From Novosphingobium olei (GTDB lineage: Bacteria > Pseudomonadota > Alphaproteobacteria > Sphingomonadales > Sphingomonadaceae), in contig NZ_JABBGM010000007.1 in the NCBI RefSeq assembly GCF_012927405.1, forward strand, positions 62,001 through 126,000: a stretch of 64,000 nucleotides of DNA, given 5' to 3'. The notes under the pieces were generated by a model. It made no database searches, had not been told where the DNA came from, and saw nothing but the letters and a program-made list of their open reading frames with translations. Positions 52,812 through 61,465 of this stretch are shown here, piece after piece (within the stretch, counting starts at the first letter, position 1; each line of letters opens with the position of its first letter). Both the position numbers and the translations under genes were made by a program.

Positions 52812-52948
52812 CGCATCGCTCCCATGCTTTTTGTTCCGAGTGCTGCATAGTCGATTCGTGCTATACATGCAACGCGATGCACCATATGCAAAACCTACCG
52901 TTGGCGCAAGGACGATTCTCAAGCCGCGTTTCTGGGGAGAATTTTAGG
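52812..52948. promoter_or_regulatory. divergent promoter region with TGCAACG-TGCAC element
   Basis: The region between the oxygenase and EamA genes holds TGCAACGCGATGCACCAT (52868-52885), which aligns with GTGCAACGTATTGCACAATG at 14937-14956. Whether the EamA gene starts at ATG 52877 or TTG 52949 decides if this element is intergenic. No other feature is seen. Confidence 0.5.
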
Positions 52949-53878
52949 TTGCAAGATGCCGACCGCAACACGTCCAGCATCCTGGGTCTTGTGTCCAGGC
53001 TCTGGCAATCACCAGCCCTGTTGCTGTGTCTGGCCTCGTTCTTTTGGGCCCTGAATCCGATCGTCGGGCGGGCGGCCAAGGACTTGCTCTCACCCGTGAC
53101 GCTGGCGTTCTGGCGGTGGGTGGTGGCGCTGGTCTTCGTGCTCCCGTTCGCTTGGCGACACCTCCGCGACGACCTGTCCGCCATTGTCGGCGGCTGGCGG
53201 TTCCTTGGGCTCCTCGGGGCCTTAGGAGTGGGGCTGTTTTCCTTTCTCGTCTATCAAAGCTTGCAGTTCACCACCGCGACCAACAATCTTCTATTGCAAT
53301 CGACCATGCCGGTGATGACCCTGCTCATGCCAGTTGTGCTGTTTCGGGAGAGGGTGCACCCGATCCTTCTCGTTTGCGCACTCCTTTCGATCACCGGAAT
53401 CGCGTGGATCATGACCAAGGGGCATCCCGACTATCTGCGCTGGGATGCGCTGAACCGAGGCGATCTGCTCGCCATCATTGCGGTTTTTCTCTATTCCGCC
53501 TATGCTACCTTCCTGCGCCGCGCACCGGCGATGCACCACCTCAGTTTGCTGGTTGTCCTGTTCGGGGTAGGGATCGCGGCTTTGAGTGTGCCCTATGCCT
53601 GGCACCTCTGGTGGGCTGGCCTGACCGTGGCTTCACCCGCGGCGCTCGCATCCCTGCTCTATGTCGGGATATTTCCTTCGCTGCTGTCCTACGCGCTGTT
53701 CAATCGCGCGGTCGCCTTGGTCGGCTCGGGCCGTGCGGGGGTCTACATGAACCTGCCATCAGTGTTCGGGGTCCTGATGGCCGTACCACTGCTTGGAGAA
53801 CGGTTCGCAAAATACCACCTGATCGGTTCGCTGTTGGTGGTTGCATCAATCCTGTTGTCGCGTCGGGTCAAGACATAA
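52949..53878 (+). CDS. EamA/DMT-family transporter
   Basis: This 309-residue protein has ten hydrophobic segments in two EamA repeats, beginning ALLLCLASFFWALNPIVGR and ending LIGSLLVVASILLSRR. Family members export or import small metabolites. I prefer the TTG at 52949 because GGGGAGA lies eight bases upstream and this gives a normal short N-terminus. The ATG at 52877 would add 24 residues and overlap the candidate operator. It is divergent from the oxygenase operon and probably shares its regulation. Confidence 0.82.
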   Translation: MQDADRNTSSILGLVSRLWQSPALLLCLASFFWALNPIVGRAAKDLLSPVTLAFWRWVVALVFVLPFAWRHLRDDLSAIVGGWRFLGLLGALGVGLFSFLVYQSLQFTTATNNLLLQSTMPVMTLLMPVVLFRERVHPILLVCALLSITGIAWIMTKGHPDYLRWDALNRGDLLAIIAVFLYSAYATFLRRAPAMHHLSLLVVLFGVGIAALSVPYAWHLWWAGLTVASPAALASLLYVGIFPSLLSYALFNRAVALVGSGRAGVYMNLPSVFGVLMAVPLLGERFAKYHLIGSLLVVASILLSRRVKT

Positions 53879-53940
53879 GGCCAATGAAGTTCTGGAGCCG
53901 ACAGAGCCAGATCTGCCTCCTGGTTGCCGGTCAGTCTTCT

Positions 53941-55470
53941 TTAGTGGCCCATCGTAATGCCGCCTGATTTCGACGGTCGTGGGGCAAGCCAGATCAGGGC
54001 GGCGGCAAAAAGCAGAACGGCTGTGGTCGCCCAGAAGGTATGAATAAGCGCCAGCGTTGTCGCCTCCAGCTCAACCATGTTGCTGAGCACTTGCCTTATC
54101 TGTTCAGAAGGGAAGCCGAGGCTGGAAAGGCTTGCCTGCGCCGCTTCCGGCTGCAGGACCGCCACCGCATCGCTGCGCGCGATGCGCTGAGTATCACCCC
54201 AATAAGACAGAGTGATGGAAGTCGCTACGGCGGTGGCGATGGTTCGCATGAAGCTTTGCAGGCCGGCGGCCGATGCCACCTCGTTTTCCTTAACCGTATT
54301 GAGCGTCAGGGTCATGAGAGGAAGCATCATGAAGGGAGTGCCCAGCCCCTGAACGAACTGCGGAATGCTGAGGGTCCAGAAATCGGAGTCTGTTGTCCAG
54401 GTTGTGCGCACGAGCGTCATCGCCGCAATCCAGGTAACGCCGCACGAAACAAGGAAACGCAGGTCGAGGCGGCTCATCAGGAAAGCCACCAGCGGAACGG
54501 TGATCAGTCCGCCCATGGCCGAAAACGAAGAGGACAAGCCGGCTGCTGTCGCAGGAAATCCGAGCCAGGCTTGCTGCCACTGGGGGACAACGACAAACGC
54601 CGCGAAGTATCCGGCAAATGCGAGCGACAGAACAGTCAGGCTGACGCTGAAGCCACGGTGCCGCAGAACTCGCAAATCGACGATCGGGTGATCCTCGCCC
54701 AACTCCCAGATAATGAAAACGATAAAACCCACAGCAGAGGTGATCGTTAGCGCCACGATCATCGGGTCGGCGAACCAGTCGTGGTTACGGCCAAGGTCAA
54801 GCACGATCTGGAGGCAGCCGACCCAAAGCACCAGCAAGGCAAGGCCGACATAGTCGATCGGCAGGATCTGCCGCTCGGTCTCGATCGGCCTGAGCAGCGC
54901 GAAACCAACCACGATGCACAGGATGGCGACGGGCACATTGATCAGGAATATCCAATGCCAGGAATAATTTTCTGTGAGATAGCCACCGATCATCGGACCA
55001 AGAGCAGGTCCCATCAGCAGTGTAACAGCCCATAGTCCCATCGCCATATTGCGCTTCTCGGGCGGGAACACGCTGAGCAGCAAGGTTTGCGACATGGGCA
55101 TCAGGAAGGCGCCGAAAATTCCCTGTCCGATACGACTGGCGACCAGCATGCCCATCGTGACTGAGATCCCGCACAGGAATGAGCAGATCCCGAACCCGAC
55201 CATGCTGAACAGGAAGGTGCGTACCGATCCGAAGCGTCCGGCGACCCATCCGGTCAAGGGAACGCAGATCGCCTCGGCGACCGCGTAGGAGGTGATGACC
55301 CATGCGCCTTGTTCAAGCGTGATGCCCAGATTGCCCGCGATATGCGGGATCGAGACATTGGCGATGCTCAGGTCGAGAATGACCATGAAATTGGCAAGGG
55401 CAAGCACGAGCCCGGCAACAAGCTGCCGGGACGGGGCTATTCCTGCGCCTGATGAAGCGGTCTCGCTCAT
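53941..55470 (-). CDS. emrB: EmrB-type MFS efflux pump (DHA2 family, 14 segments)
   Basis: The 509-residue protein has about 14 hydrophobic segments. Typical DHA2 signatures are LDLSIANVSIPHIAGNLG in segment 1, GWVAGRFGSVRTFL and the PMIGGYLTENYSWHWIFLINVP motif C region. It works with an EmrA adaptor and an outer-membrane channel to expel drugs or toxic aromatics across both membranes. It is the last gene of the efflux operon, six bases after emrA. Confidence 0.93.
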   Translation of the reverse strand: MSETASSGAGIAPSRQLVAGLVLALANFMVILDLSIANVSIPHIAGNLGITLEQGAWVITSYAVAEAICVPLTGWVAGRFGSVRTFLFSMVGFGICSFLCGISVTMGMLVASRIGQGIFGAFLMPMSQTLLLSVFPPEKRNMAMGLWAVTLLMGPALGPMIGGYLTENYSWHWIFLINVPVAILCIVVGFALLRPIETERQILPIDYVGLALLVLWVGCLQIVLDLGRNHDWFADPMIVALTITSAVGFIVFIIWELGEDHPIVDLRVLRHRGFSVSLTVLSLAFAGYFAAFVVVPQWQQAWLGFPATAAGLSSSFSAMGGLITVPLVAFLMSRLDLRFLVSCGVTWIAAMTLVRTTWTTDSDFWTLSIPQFVQGLGTPFMMLPLMTLTLNTVKENEVASAAGLQSFMRTIATAVATSITLSYWGDTQRIARSDAVAVLQPEAAQASLSSLGFPSEQIRQVLSNMVELEATTLALIHTFWATTAVLLFAAALIWLAPRPSKSGGITMGH

Positions 55471-55476
55471 CTGGTT

Positions 55477-56622
55477 TCACTCACCGGAAACATCGATCTC
55501 GACTTCCATCGACAGCCCGACGCGCAACGGGTGCTTGCGCAGTTCGGCAGGATCAAGCTCGATCCGCACCGGCAGGCGCTGGACAGTCTTGATCCAGTTG
55601 CCGGTGGCGTTCTGGGCGGGGATGATTGCCATCGACGATCCCGTACCGCCGGCCAGCCCGGTGACCTTGCCGTGGTAGACGACATCGCCGCCATAAAGAT
55701 CCGACTTGAGGGTTACAGCCATGCCAGGACGGACACGGCCGAGTTGGCCTTCCTTGAAGTTGGCATCGACGTAGAGCTTGTCGATCGGGACGATGGTCAT
55801 GATAGTCTGACCGGGGCTCAGGCGCTGTCCCACCTGAATCTGCAGGCGGCTCACCACCCCGGAAACCGGCGCGCGAATTTCGGTACGCTGGAGGTCGAGC
55901 AAGGCGGCATCGAGCCGGGCCTTGGCCGCCTGAACCGCTGGGTCGGTATCTACGCTGGAGCCGCGCACCAGGGCGTCGTTGGCGGCAAGTTGCCCTTGCG
56001 CGACCCGTCGGGCCGAAGTGACTTCGGAGATGCCCCCGCGGGCCGCCTCGAGCGCCGCGTTGGCGGAGGCGTAGGCCTTGCGCGCCTGGGTCAGTTCCTC
56101 ACCCGAGATCGCGCCGCTGGCAATGACGGCCTCACGGCGCCGCAAGTCGATCCGCGCCTTGTCGAACTCGGACTCTGCAGTGCGAAGTCGCGCCCGGGCC
56201 TGTACGAGACCGGCGCTTGAGGTGTCGATCTGGGCCGACAGCGCGCTGTTGGTCGCGACAGCCTGCCCGAATTTGCGGCGGGCGGCGGCAAGATCGGCTT
56301 CGGCCTGCGCGACGGCGATTTTGGCGTTGGCCTGGTCGAGCCGGACCAGGACATCACCCGCCTTCACCTGCTGCGTATCTTCGACCAGCACCTCGATGGC
56401 CGATCCGGCAATCAGCGGCGTGACCTGCGCCATTCGCGCATTTACGTAGGCGTTGTCGGTGCTGACATAGTTGCGGGCGACCAGCACGTACCAGGCACCC
56501 CATGCGAGAGCCACCACTGCGAGCACGATGGCCAGGCGCTTGAGCCACATCGTCCGGCGTGCCTTGCGAAAGGCGGACAGTTCCGGATCGACTTCGGCAG
56601 CTTGTGTCGCAGTATCGCTCAT
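55477..56622 (-). CDS. emrA: EmrA/HlyD-family membrane fusion adaptor
   Basis: This 381-residue protein has one N-terminal membrane segment (LAIVLAVVALAWGAWYVLVA, residues 31-50). After it come the lipoyl-like half AYVNARMAQVTPLIAGSA and VKAGDVLVRLD, a long coiled-coil hairpin, and the barrel-type IRAPVSGVVSRLQIQVGQRL. It bridges the EmrB pump and the outer-membrane channel in the periplasm. The ATG overlaps the stop of the channel gene (ATGA). Confidence 0.93.
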   Translation of the reverse strand: MSDTATQAAEVDPELSAFRKARRTMWLKRLAIVLAVVALAWGAWYVLVARNYVSTDNAYVNARMAQVTPLIAGSAIEVLVEDTQQVKAGDVLVRLDQANAKIAVAQAEADLAAARRKFGQAVATNSALSAQIDTSSAGLVQARARLRTAESEFDKARIDLRRREAVIASGAISGEELTQARKAYASANAALEAARGGISEVTSARRVAQGQLAANDALVRGSSVDTDPAVQAAKARLDAALLDLQRTEIRAPVSGVVSRLQIQVGQRLSPGQTIMTIVPIDKLYVDANFKEGQLGRVRPGMAVTLKSDLYGGDVVYHGKVTGLAGGTGSSMAIIPAQNATGNWIKTVQRLPVRIELDPAELRKHPLRVGLSMEVEIDVSGE

Positions 56623-58070
56623 TGCTCGGTCTGTCCTGATGGTTGGGTAGTGCCCGCGTCGAACCCGCCGCCCAGTGCACGGATCATCGCCAGCGTCGCG
56701 CCGCGTTCGTATGTCTCAAGGCCGATGACCGCGACGCGTAGGTCCTGCACACCGCGTTCGCTGGCGAGGACGTCGAGGTAACTGGCAAGCCCGGCCTCGT
56801 AGCGTGTGCGCACCAGACCTAGCGCTTCCTCGCTTGCGGCCAGCGCCGTGCGGGTTGCGCCAAGCCGCTTGTCCGCTGCGTCGCGCTGGGTCACCGCGTC
56901 GGCAGCCTGCTGGTACGCGGTGACAACGGTCTGGTTGTAGTTTGCGACGGCCTCGTCATAGGCGGCCTCGGCACTGCCATATTGCGCTTTGAGCGCGCCG
57001 CCCTGAAAGATCGGCAGGCTGATGGCCGGACCGACGCTTCCGAACAAGGAGCCGGAAGCGACGAGATTGCCGAGACCGAGCGCCTGAAGGCCAATCAGCG
57101 CCCTGAGGTTGATCGACGGGAAGAACCCGGCCCGCGTCACTTTGACGCGGCTCGCCGCCGCTTCCACGCGCTCGCGCGCGGCGACGATATCGGGCCGCCT
57201 GCCAAGCAGGTCGGTGGTGACACCGGCGGGAACCCCGCCGGGTGTCGAGGGTGCAAGCGGCGGACGGGTAATCGACGTTCCCCGATCCGGGCCAGCACCC
57301 AGGAGCGCGGCGAGCTGGTTGCGGCGGATGCCGATGTTCTCATAGACGGCTGCCAGATCCTGCTCCGCCAGGGCCACTTCGGCATCGGCGCTGCGCAGGC
57401 TGGCGAGGTTGTCGAGCCCGTTGCGCTGGCGCTGGGCGACAAGATCGCGCATCGAGCGGCGGTTGGCGAGCGTGGCCGCTGCATTGTCGCGCTCGCGGTA
57501 ATGGCGCCCGAGCTCTGCGTAGGCGGCGGTTATCGCGACCGAGAGCACGAGGCGAGCCTGCGCCGCATCGACAACCGCCGCGCGGGCTTCCGACGTTGCG
57601 GCAGCATAGGCGGCTCGATTGCGCCCCCACAGGTCGAGGTCGAAGCCGAAGCTGAGCGAGGTCTGCCCGTAATCCTTCCACCCATCGGGCAGGAACTGCG
57701 CGGGGATACCGTTGTTGCCGCTCTGGCGGCGCAGACCGCCTTCGGCCTCGGCACCGATCGAGGGGAGCCGTGCGGCTCCGACGCGCTGCGCCTCGGCTTC
57801 GGCGCGCCTGACCCGCGCCACCGCCACCGCCACCTGCGGCGAATTGGAAAGGCCCTCCTCGATCAGCGCGGTCAGTTGCGGATCGCCCGCCAGGCGCCAC
57901 CATTGGTCTGGCGGCCAGGCCGTATTGCCGCGCGCGGCCAAGGTCTGCGCAGCCTCGATTGTGGCGGCGGTTTCCATGACCGGACGAACTCCGGCGTCGG
58001 GGACCGCAACGCAACCCGCCAGCGCAAGCACTGCCAAGGCTCCCGGAGCAGCTAAGGGCTTAGCCGACAT
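56619..58070 (-). CDS. NodT-family outer-membrane efflux lipoprotein
   Basis: The 483-residue protein is a TolC/NodT-type outer-membrane factor. It has a lipoprotein signal with lipobox LAGC (Cys20). Two repeats follow with NSPQVAVAVARVRRAEAEA, WGRNRAAYAA and PSINLRALIGLQALG. ATG 58070 overlaps the end of the thioesterase gene by 11 bases. It would be the exit channel for the EmrAB pump, making this a complete tripartite system. Confidence 0.92.
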   Translation of the reverse strand: MSAKPLAAPGALAVLALAGCVAVPDAGVRPVMETAATIEAAQTLAARGNTAWPPDQWWRLAGDPQLTALIEEGLSNSPQVAVAVARVRRAEAEAQRVGAARLPSIGAEAEGGLRRQSGNNGIPAQFLPDGWKDYGQTSLSFGFDLDLWGRNRAAYAAATSEARAAVVDAAQARLVLSVAITAAYAELGRHYRERDNAAATLANRRSMRDLVAQRQRNGLDNLASLRSADAEVALAEQDLAAVYENIGIRRNQLAALLGAGPDRGTSITRPPLAPSTPGGVPAGVTTDLLGRRPDIVAARERVEAAASRVKVTRAGFFPSINLRALIGLQALGLGNLVASGSLFGSVGPAISLPIFQGGALKAQYGSAEAAYDEAVANYNQTVVTAYQQAADAVTQRDAADKRLGATRTALAASEEALGLVRTRYEAGLASYLDVLASERGVQDLRVAVIGLETYERGATLAMIRALGGGFDAGTTQPSGQTEQ

Positions 58071-58473
58071 AGGCACCCCGTCCGCTGGCCAGCAGCCTGC
58101 CCTCGGCATCTTCGATCCGGGTTTCGGCAACGCTCAATTGCTTGCCCAGCTTGACCACCCGCCCGATCGCGCGCAGCGGCCCCGAAGTGGCGGGTCGGTG
58201 GAAATCGACCCGCATGTCAGCCGTCGCACGCGCCGATCCGCCGAGCGCGTTGATGGTGTAAAGCCCGGTCAGGTCGATCAGCGCCGAGAGGACACCGCCA
58301 TGGGCCGATCCGATCATCGGGTTGGAGACGATTTCCTCGCGCCACGGCATCTCGAGGATCAGCGCCTCGTCTGTCAGTTCGGCGATATCCAGCCCCAGCC
58401 ATTGGTGGAACGGCGCGATGAGCAGCATCGCACGGAGCTGTTCGAGGTCGACCTTCGCTGCAGGTTCACTCAT
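58060..58473 (-). CDS. PaaI-type hotdog-fold thioesterase
   Basis: The 137-residue hotdog protein has the PaaI-like signature NPMIGSAHGGVLSALIDL near residue 51 and RVDFHRPATSG near residue 88. Such enzymes hydrolyse aryl- or acyl-CoA thioesters. The ATG overlaps the hydrolase stop (ATGA), and the gene runs into the outer-membrane channel gene. It could release aromatic acids from CoA before efflux, but that link is inferred. Confidence 0.88.
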   Translation of the reverse strand: MSEPAAKVDLEQLRAMLLIAPFHQWLGLDIAELTDEALILEMPWREEIVSNPMIGSAHGGVLSALIDLTGLYTINALGGSARATADMRVDFHRPATSGPLRAIGRVVKLGKQLSVAETRIEDAEGRLLASGRGAYVG

Positions 58474-59360
58474 GCCGCGATCTCCGTTCCGTGTGTCCGC
58501 ATCAGGAAGTCGAGGATCGCATCGCCAAAGGCGTCGTTCTGGTCGCCGACCACCATATGCGTCGCATCGGCGATGTCGCTGTAAGCGGCGTGGGGAACCA
58601 GCGCGCGGAAATGCGCGACGGCTTCGGGCGAGACCAGATCGCTCGATCCGCCCCGGATCAGGTGGACCGGCAGCGCAAGCCGCGCAGCGGCTTCGCCCAG
58701 TTCGCCGCGTCCATAGTCGCTGCCATCACCGCGCTCGGCGTTGCGACGCATGATACCATCGATGAAGGCCGGGTCCCAATGCCAGTAATAGCGCCCATCG
58801 CTCTTCTGCCGCAGATAATGGGCGAGACCGGACGACGCCTTGCGGCTTGGGCGATGGGGGAGATATTCGGAGATCACCCGCGCCGCCTCGTCGGGCGAGG
58901 CAAAGCCTTCGCGCGCGTGCGCCGCCATGAAACCAACCACGCGCGTTACGCCGCCCGCCTCCATTTGCGGGGTGATGTCCACAAGGGTCAGCGAGGCGAA
59001 GCTGCCGGGGGCGACCTCACCTTCGGCCATGATCCCGGCCAGCCCGCCAAGCGATGCTCCGATCAGCGCGGGCTTGCGGTCGAGCGACCCGGCGATGGCG
59101 ACCAGATCGCCAGCGAAATCCACGATGTCATAGGCACCGTCATCGGCCCAGGCGCTGTCGCCATGACCGCGCAGGTCCAGCGCGATGGCGCGGAACCCAT
59201 GTCTGGCCAGCATCGCCGTCACCTGCTTCCACGCCCGCTTGGTCTGCCCTCCACCGTGGGCGAGAAGTACCGGAAATCCTTGCTCAGGTCCTTCGGTAAG
59301 TGCGGCGATGGCATGACCGGAATGGCCGGAGAGTGTGACGTGCGGATTCGACATGCTCAT
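58470..59360 (-). CDS. alpha/beta hydrolase
   Basis: This 296-residue hydrolase has the oxyanion region LLAHGGGQTKRAW, a nucleophile in GASLGGLAG, the LRGHGDS motif and His in DATHMVVGDQND. It is not clearly of the meta-cleavage type; esterase, lactonase or dehalogenase activities are possible. It is the first gene of the MarR-controlled efflux operon, and its start lies next to the palindromic operator. ATG 59360 or 59354 may be used. Confidence 0.85.
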   Translation of the reverse strand: MSMSNPHVTLSGHSGHAIAALTEGPEQGFPVLLAHGGGQTKRAWKQVTAMLARHGFRAIALDLRGHGDSAWADDGAYDIVDFAGDLVAIAGSLDRKPALIGASLGGLAGIMAEGEVAPGSFASLTLVDITPQMEAGGVTRVVGFMAAHAREGFASPDEAARVISEYLPHRPSRKASSGLAHYLRQKSDGRYYWHWDPAFIDGIMRRNAERGDGSDYGRGELGEAAARLALPVHLIRGGSSDLVSPEAVAHFRALVPHAAYSDIADATHMVVGDQNDAFGDAILDFLMRTHGTEIAA

Positions 59361-59387
59361 ATCTTACTGTAAGATATTTTACAGTAA
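59359..59387. promoter_or_regulatory. overlapping palindromic MarR operators
   Basis: Two overlapping dyads share the half site TTACTGTAA. ATATCTTAC and GTAAGATAT are exact inverted arms around one base (59359-59377). TTACTGTAA and TTACAGTAA are arms of a second dyad (59364-59387). The element lies between the efflux operon and the divergent MarR gene and reaches the hydrolase start codon, as expected for autorepression. Confidence 0.85.
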
Positions 59388-59428
59388 AGACTGTCCTTTT
59401 GAGCAATCGAAAGCTATGAGCGACGACC

Positions 59429-59875
59429 ATGGCGAAGACGTCCGACGAGCAAAGCTACCTTTCCGAAGCCGATGGGCTCGTGTTCCTGATCGAGGAGGTG
59501 CCGCGCAAGCTCCGCCGCGTGTTCGATGCATCGACCGCGAAGTTCGGGCTAACCCGCACCCAATGGCGCGCACTCGCCTATATCTTCAGGACGCCCGGTC
59601 TGACCCAGACCGAACTCGCCAAATGCCTGGAGCTGGAGCGTGCAAGCGTTGGCCATGTCATAGACCAGCTCGAAAAGGCGGACTACGTCGAGCGCCGCGC
59701 TGTCGAAGGCAATCGCCGGGTGTGGACCTTGCATCTGCGCCCAAAAGCTATCGGTATCCTGCCCGCGCTTAGGGCGGAAGCCGATGTGGTCTACGAACGG
59801 TTGCTCGCTGGCATATCGGCTAATGACATTGCCACCTTCAAGCGACTCCTGGCCAGTATGTCCGCCAATCTGTAG
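59429..59875 (+). CDS. MarR-family transcriptional regulator
   Basis: The 148-residue protein has the winged helix-turn-helix LTQTELAKCLELERASVGHVIDQLEKADYVER-type core (residues 58-88) and wing GNRRVWTLHLRPK. MarR proteins repress efflux and detoxification genes and are released by phenolic ligands. It is divergent from the EmrAB operon, with palindromic operators between the two, so it very likely represses that operon and itself. Confidence 0.93.
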   Translation: MAKTSDEQSYLSEADGLVFLIEEVPRKLRRVFDASTAKFGLTRTQWRALAYIFRTPGLTQTELAKCLELERASVGHVIDQLEKADYVERRAVEGNRRVWTLHLRPKAIGILPALRAEADVVYERLLAGISANDIATFKRLLASMSANL

Positions 59876-59945
59876 TCTTGGCACCGATCGCGTCTATCAC
59901 AACTCGCGAGACAGTGATCAGCCATCGATTGTCAACCGAACAGAG

Positions 59946-60379
59946 GATTTGCCCTTCCCTGTTGCCTTGGGGCTTTTCGTGGGATTTGTCCTGCCGATCG
60001 GGCAGATTGTCGTCGCGGACCTTCTCGCTGCTTCTGCTCGCGGGAACCCCTCGTTGCAGCGCTGGCGACGCTGGTCATAAATCCGTTCACCTTTCCGCCG
60101 ATCTACTATGCCGCGTTTCGCGTAGGCAACCATTTCCTTGGCTCATCTGGCGGGACCGGCGCAATGCCTGCAGCGGTGAATGACCTGTCGACATCGATGC
60201 TCAGCATGGTGATGGGGACCACGCTGCCCATAATCGCCGGTCTCCTCCTGTTTGCGACCGTTTCGGCCGCTGTCGGCTTTGGCGCGGTTCACCTCGCATG
60301 GCGGCCGCCGCTGGCGCGCCAATGGCGGTCTCGCCTCCTCCTCAGGCAAGCCGATCACCAATCTCGTAACGATGCATAA
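59946..60379 (+). pseudogene. frameshifted, N-terminally truncated DUF2062 membrane protein
   Basis: Two frames together read like a DUF2062 protein: DLPFPVALGLFVGFVLPIG in one, then PLVAALATLVINPFTFPPIY and an SMVMGTTLPIIAGLLLF segment in another. The switch falls at the run CCCC (60047-60050), where one extra C would restore the frame. No start codon or N-terminal part is apparent, and 59876-59945 holds nothing recognisable. I read this as a decayed gene, although a sequencing error at the C run is possible. It is the first of several broken genes toward the recombinases. Confidence 0.7.
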
Positions 60380-60393
60380 TCAGGCCACCGACA

Positions 60394-61017
60394 GTGTCGC
60401 GTGATCTCTATTATGACCTTTTTAGGTGCCGCTGGCGCCGAGCTGCGGTAAACAATACATGCTCACGGAGAAAATCGTCCCGGACTCGTTGCCACCCTGC
60501 CGAAGCAACGATCAACTCAATTCGATGGTCGGCCTTAGTCTCCCCGGATCCCTTCAGCGAGTGGCGGCCGACCATCGAACTTTGGTCTGGATGGACAACA
60601 CCCCCGGGGAGAATTGACCATGCGCTGGAGTGGGCCCTTGGGGTCGGCCAGAAGTCAGGCGGGCAATGGCGCAAAGGCGAAGACCCCAGCACGGCAGGCT
60701 ATACGCCGGGAGCGATCGAGCAGATGAAGGACCTCAACGGCGACGGACGCCCGGAGGCAGTCATCACCGAGGGAAGCACCTTCTGTTTCGGGATCACGGG
60801 GGTCGTTTTCAATATCGTCAGCAAGCAAGCCAATGGGTCCTGGAGGCTGGTCGCATCGCGCACCGGTATCGCGACATTCCTGGCAACCAAAGGCGCCGGA
60901 GGCTGGCCTGACGTCGAAATTGGTGGCCCCGGCATGTGTTTCCCAGTCGAGCGCTGGAATGGGCGCGAATACGTAATTCATCGCCGACAATATGAGGGGC
61001 GGCCCTGCCGCCGTTGA
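60394..61017 (+). pseudogene. conserved protein of unknown function with truncated N-terminus
   Basis: The downstream part of this frame, from about 60613, reads RIDHALEWALGVGQKSGGQW and then MKDLNGDGRPEAVITEGSTF with FCFGITGVVF, GGWPDVEIGGPGMCFPV and RWNGREYVIHR. That looks like a small conserved secreted protein of sphingomonads with an FG-GAP-like NGDGRPE calcium-loop motif. The upstream 70 codons look like unrelated frame, and no signal peptide is present. GGGGAGA and an ATG at 60620 sit just before the conserved part but in another frame. The gene therefore seems to have lost its N-terminus. Confidence 0.5.
60521..60579. repeat. 14-bp perfect inverted repeat
   Basis: TTCGATGGTCGGCC (60521-60534) and its exact complement GGCCGACCATCGAA (60566-60579) flank 31 bases. 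It lies between two decayed genes and has no T-run. It may be a leftover regulatory dyad or terminator, or a scar of a rearrangement. Confidence 0.6.
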
Positions 61018-61066
61018 TACCATCGATCGATCGCCAAAAATGTCGGACCTCTGACAATTGAACCAA

Positions 61067-61465
61067 ATGCGTGATCCAGACCACCTTACCTGCATGATGC
61101 ATGGTTCGCACGAGAACAGGCCTGATCGCGAAGAGGAAGTTCGCATCGCGCAACGCGCGATTGACGGCTGCCACACGTCCTTCGAAAAACTGGCGCGGCA
61201 GTGGCACCCCAAACTGGTTGCGCACGCCTGCCGTCTGCTTGGCCACCGTGAACAAGCCAGGGACGCAGCACAATCCGCGTGGGTCAAGATCGCAAAAGGT
61301 ATCCGAACCCTGCGCGATGCGCGTGCGTTCCCGGCGTGGTCGTATCGGATCGTGACGCGACGCTGCGCCAGTCTCATCGCGAGCAATCAAACGGACCGCG
61401 CTCTTGCCTCCAATCTGCGGGATGATGCGGTCACGTGCGCAGGCACCGAGCAAGAACCTCCGTAA
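61067..61465 (+). pseudogene. truncated ECF sigma factor, region 2 only
   Basis: The 132-codon frame holds the sigma-70 region 2 pattern FEKLARQWHPKLVAHACRLL, RDAAQSAWVKIAKGI and FPAWSYRIVTRRC. It stops shortly afterwards without region 4, which an ECF factor needs for -35 recognition. The stop codon TAA at 61463 is followed in the same frame by a DUF6768-like sequence, so the end of the sigma gene and the start of its neighbour appear to have been deleted. Confidence 0.65.
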
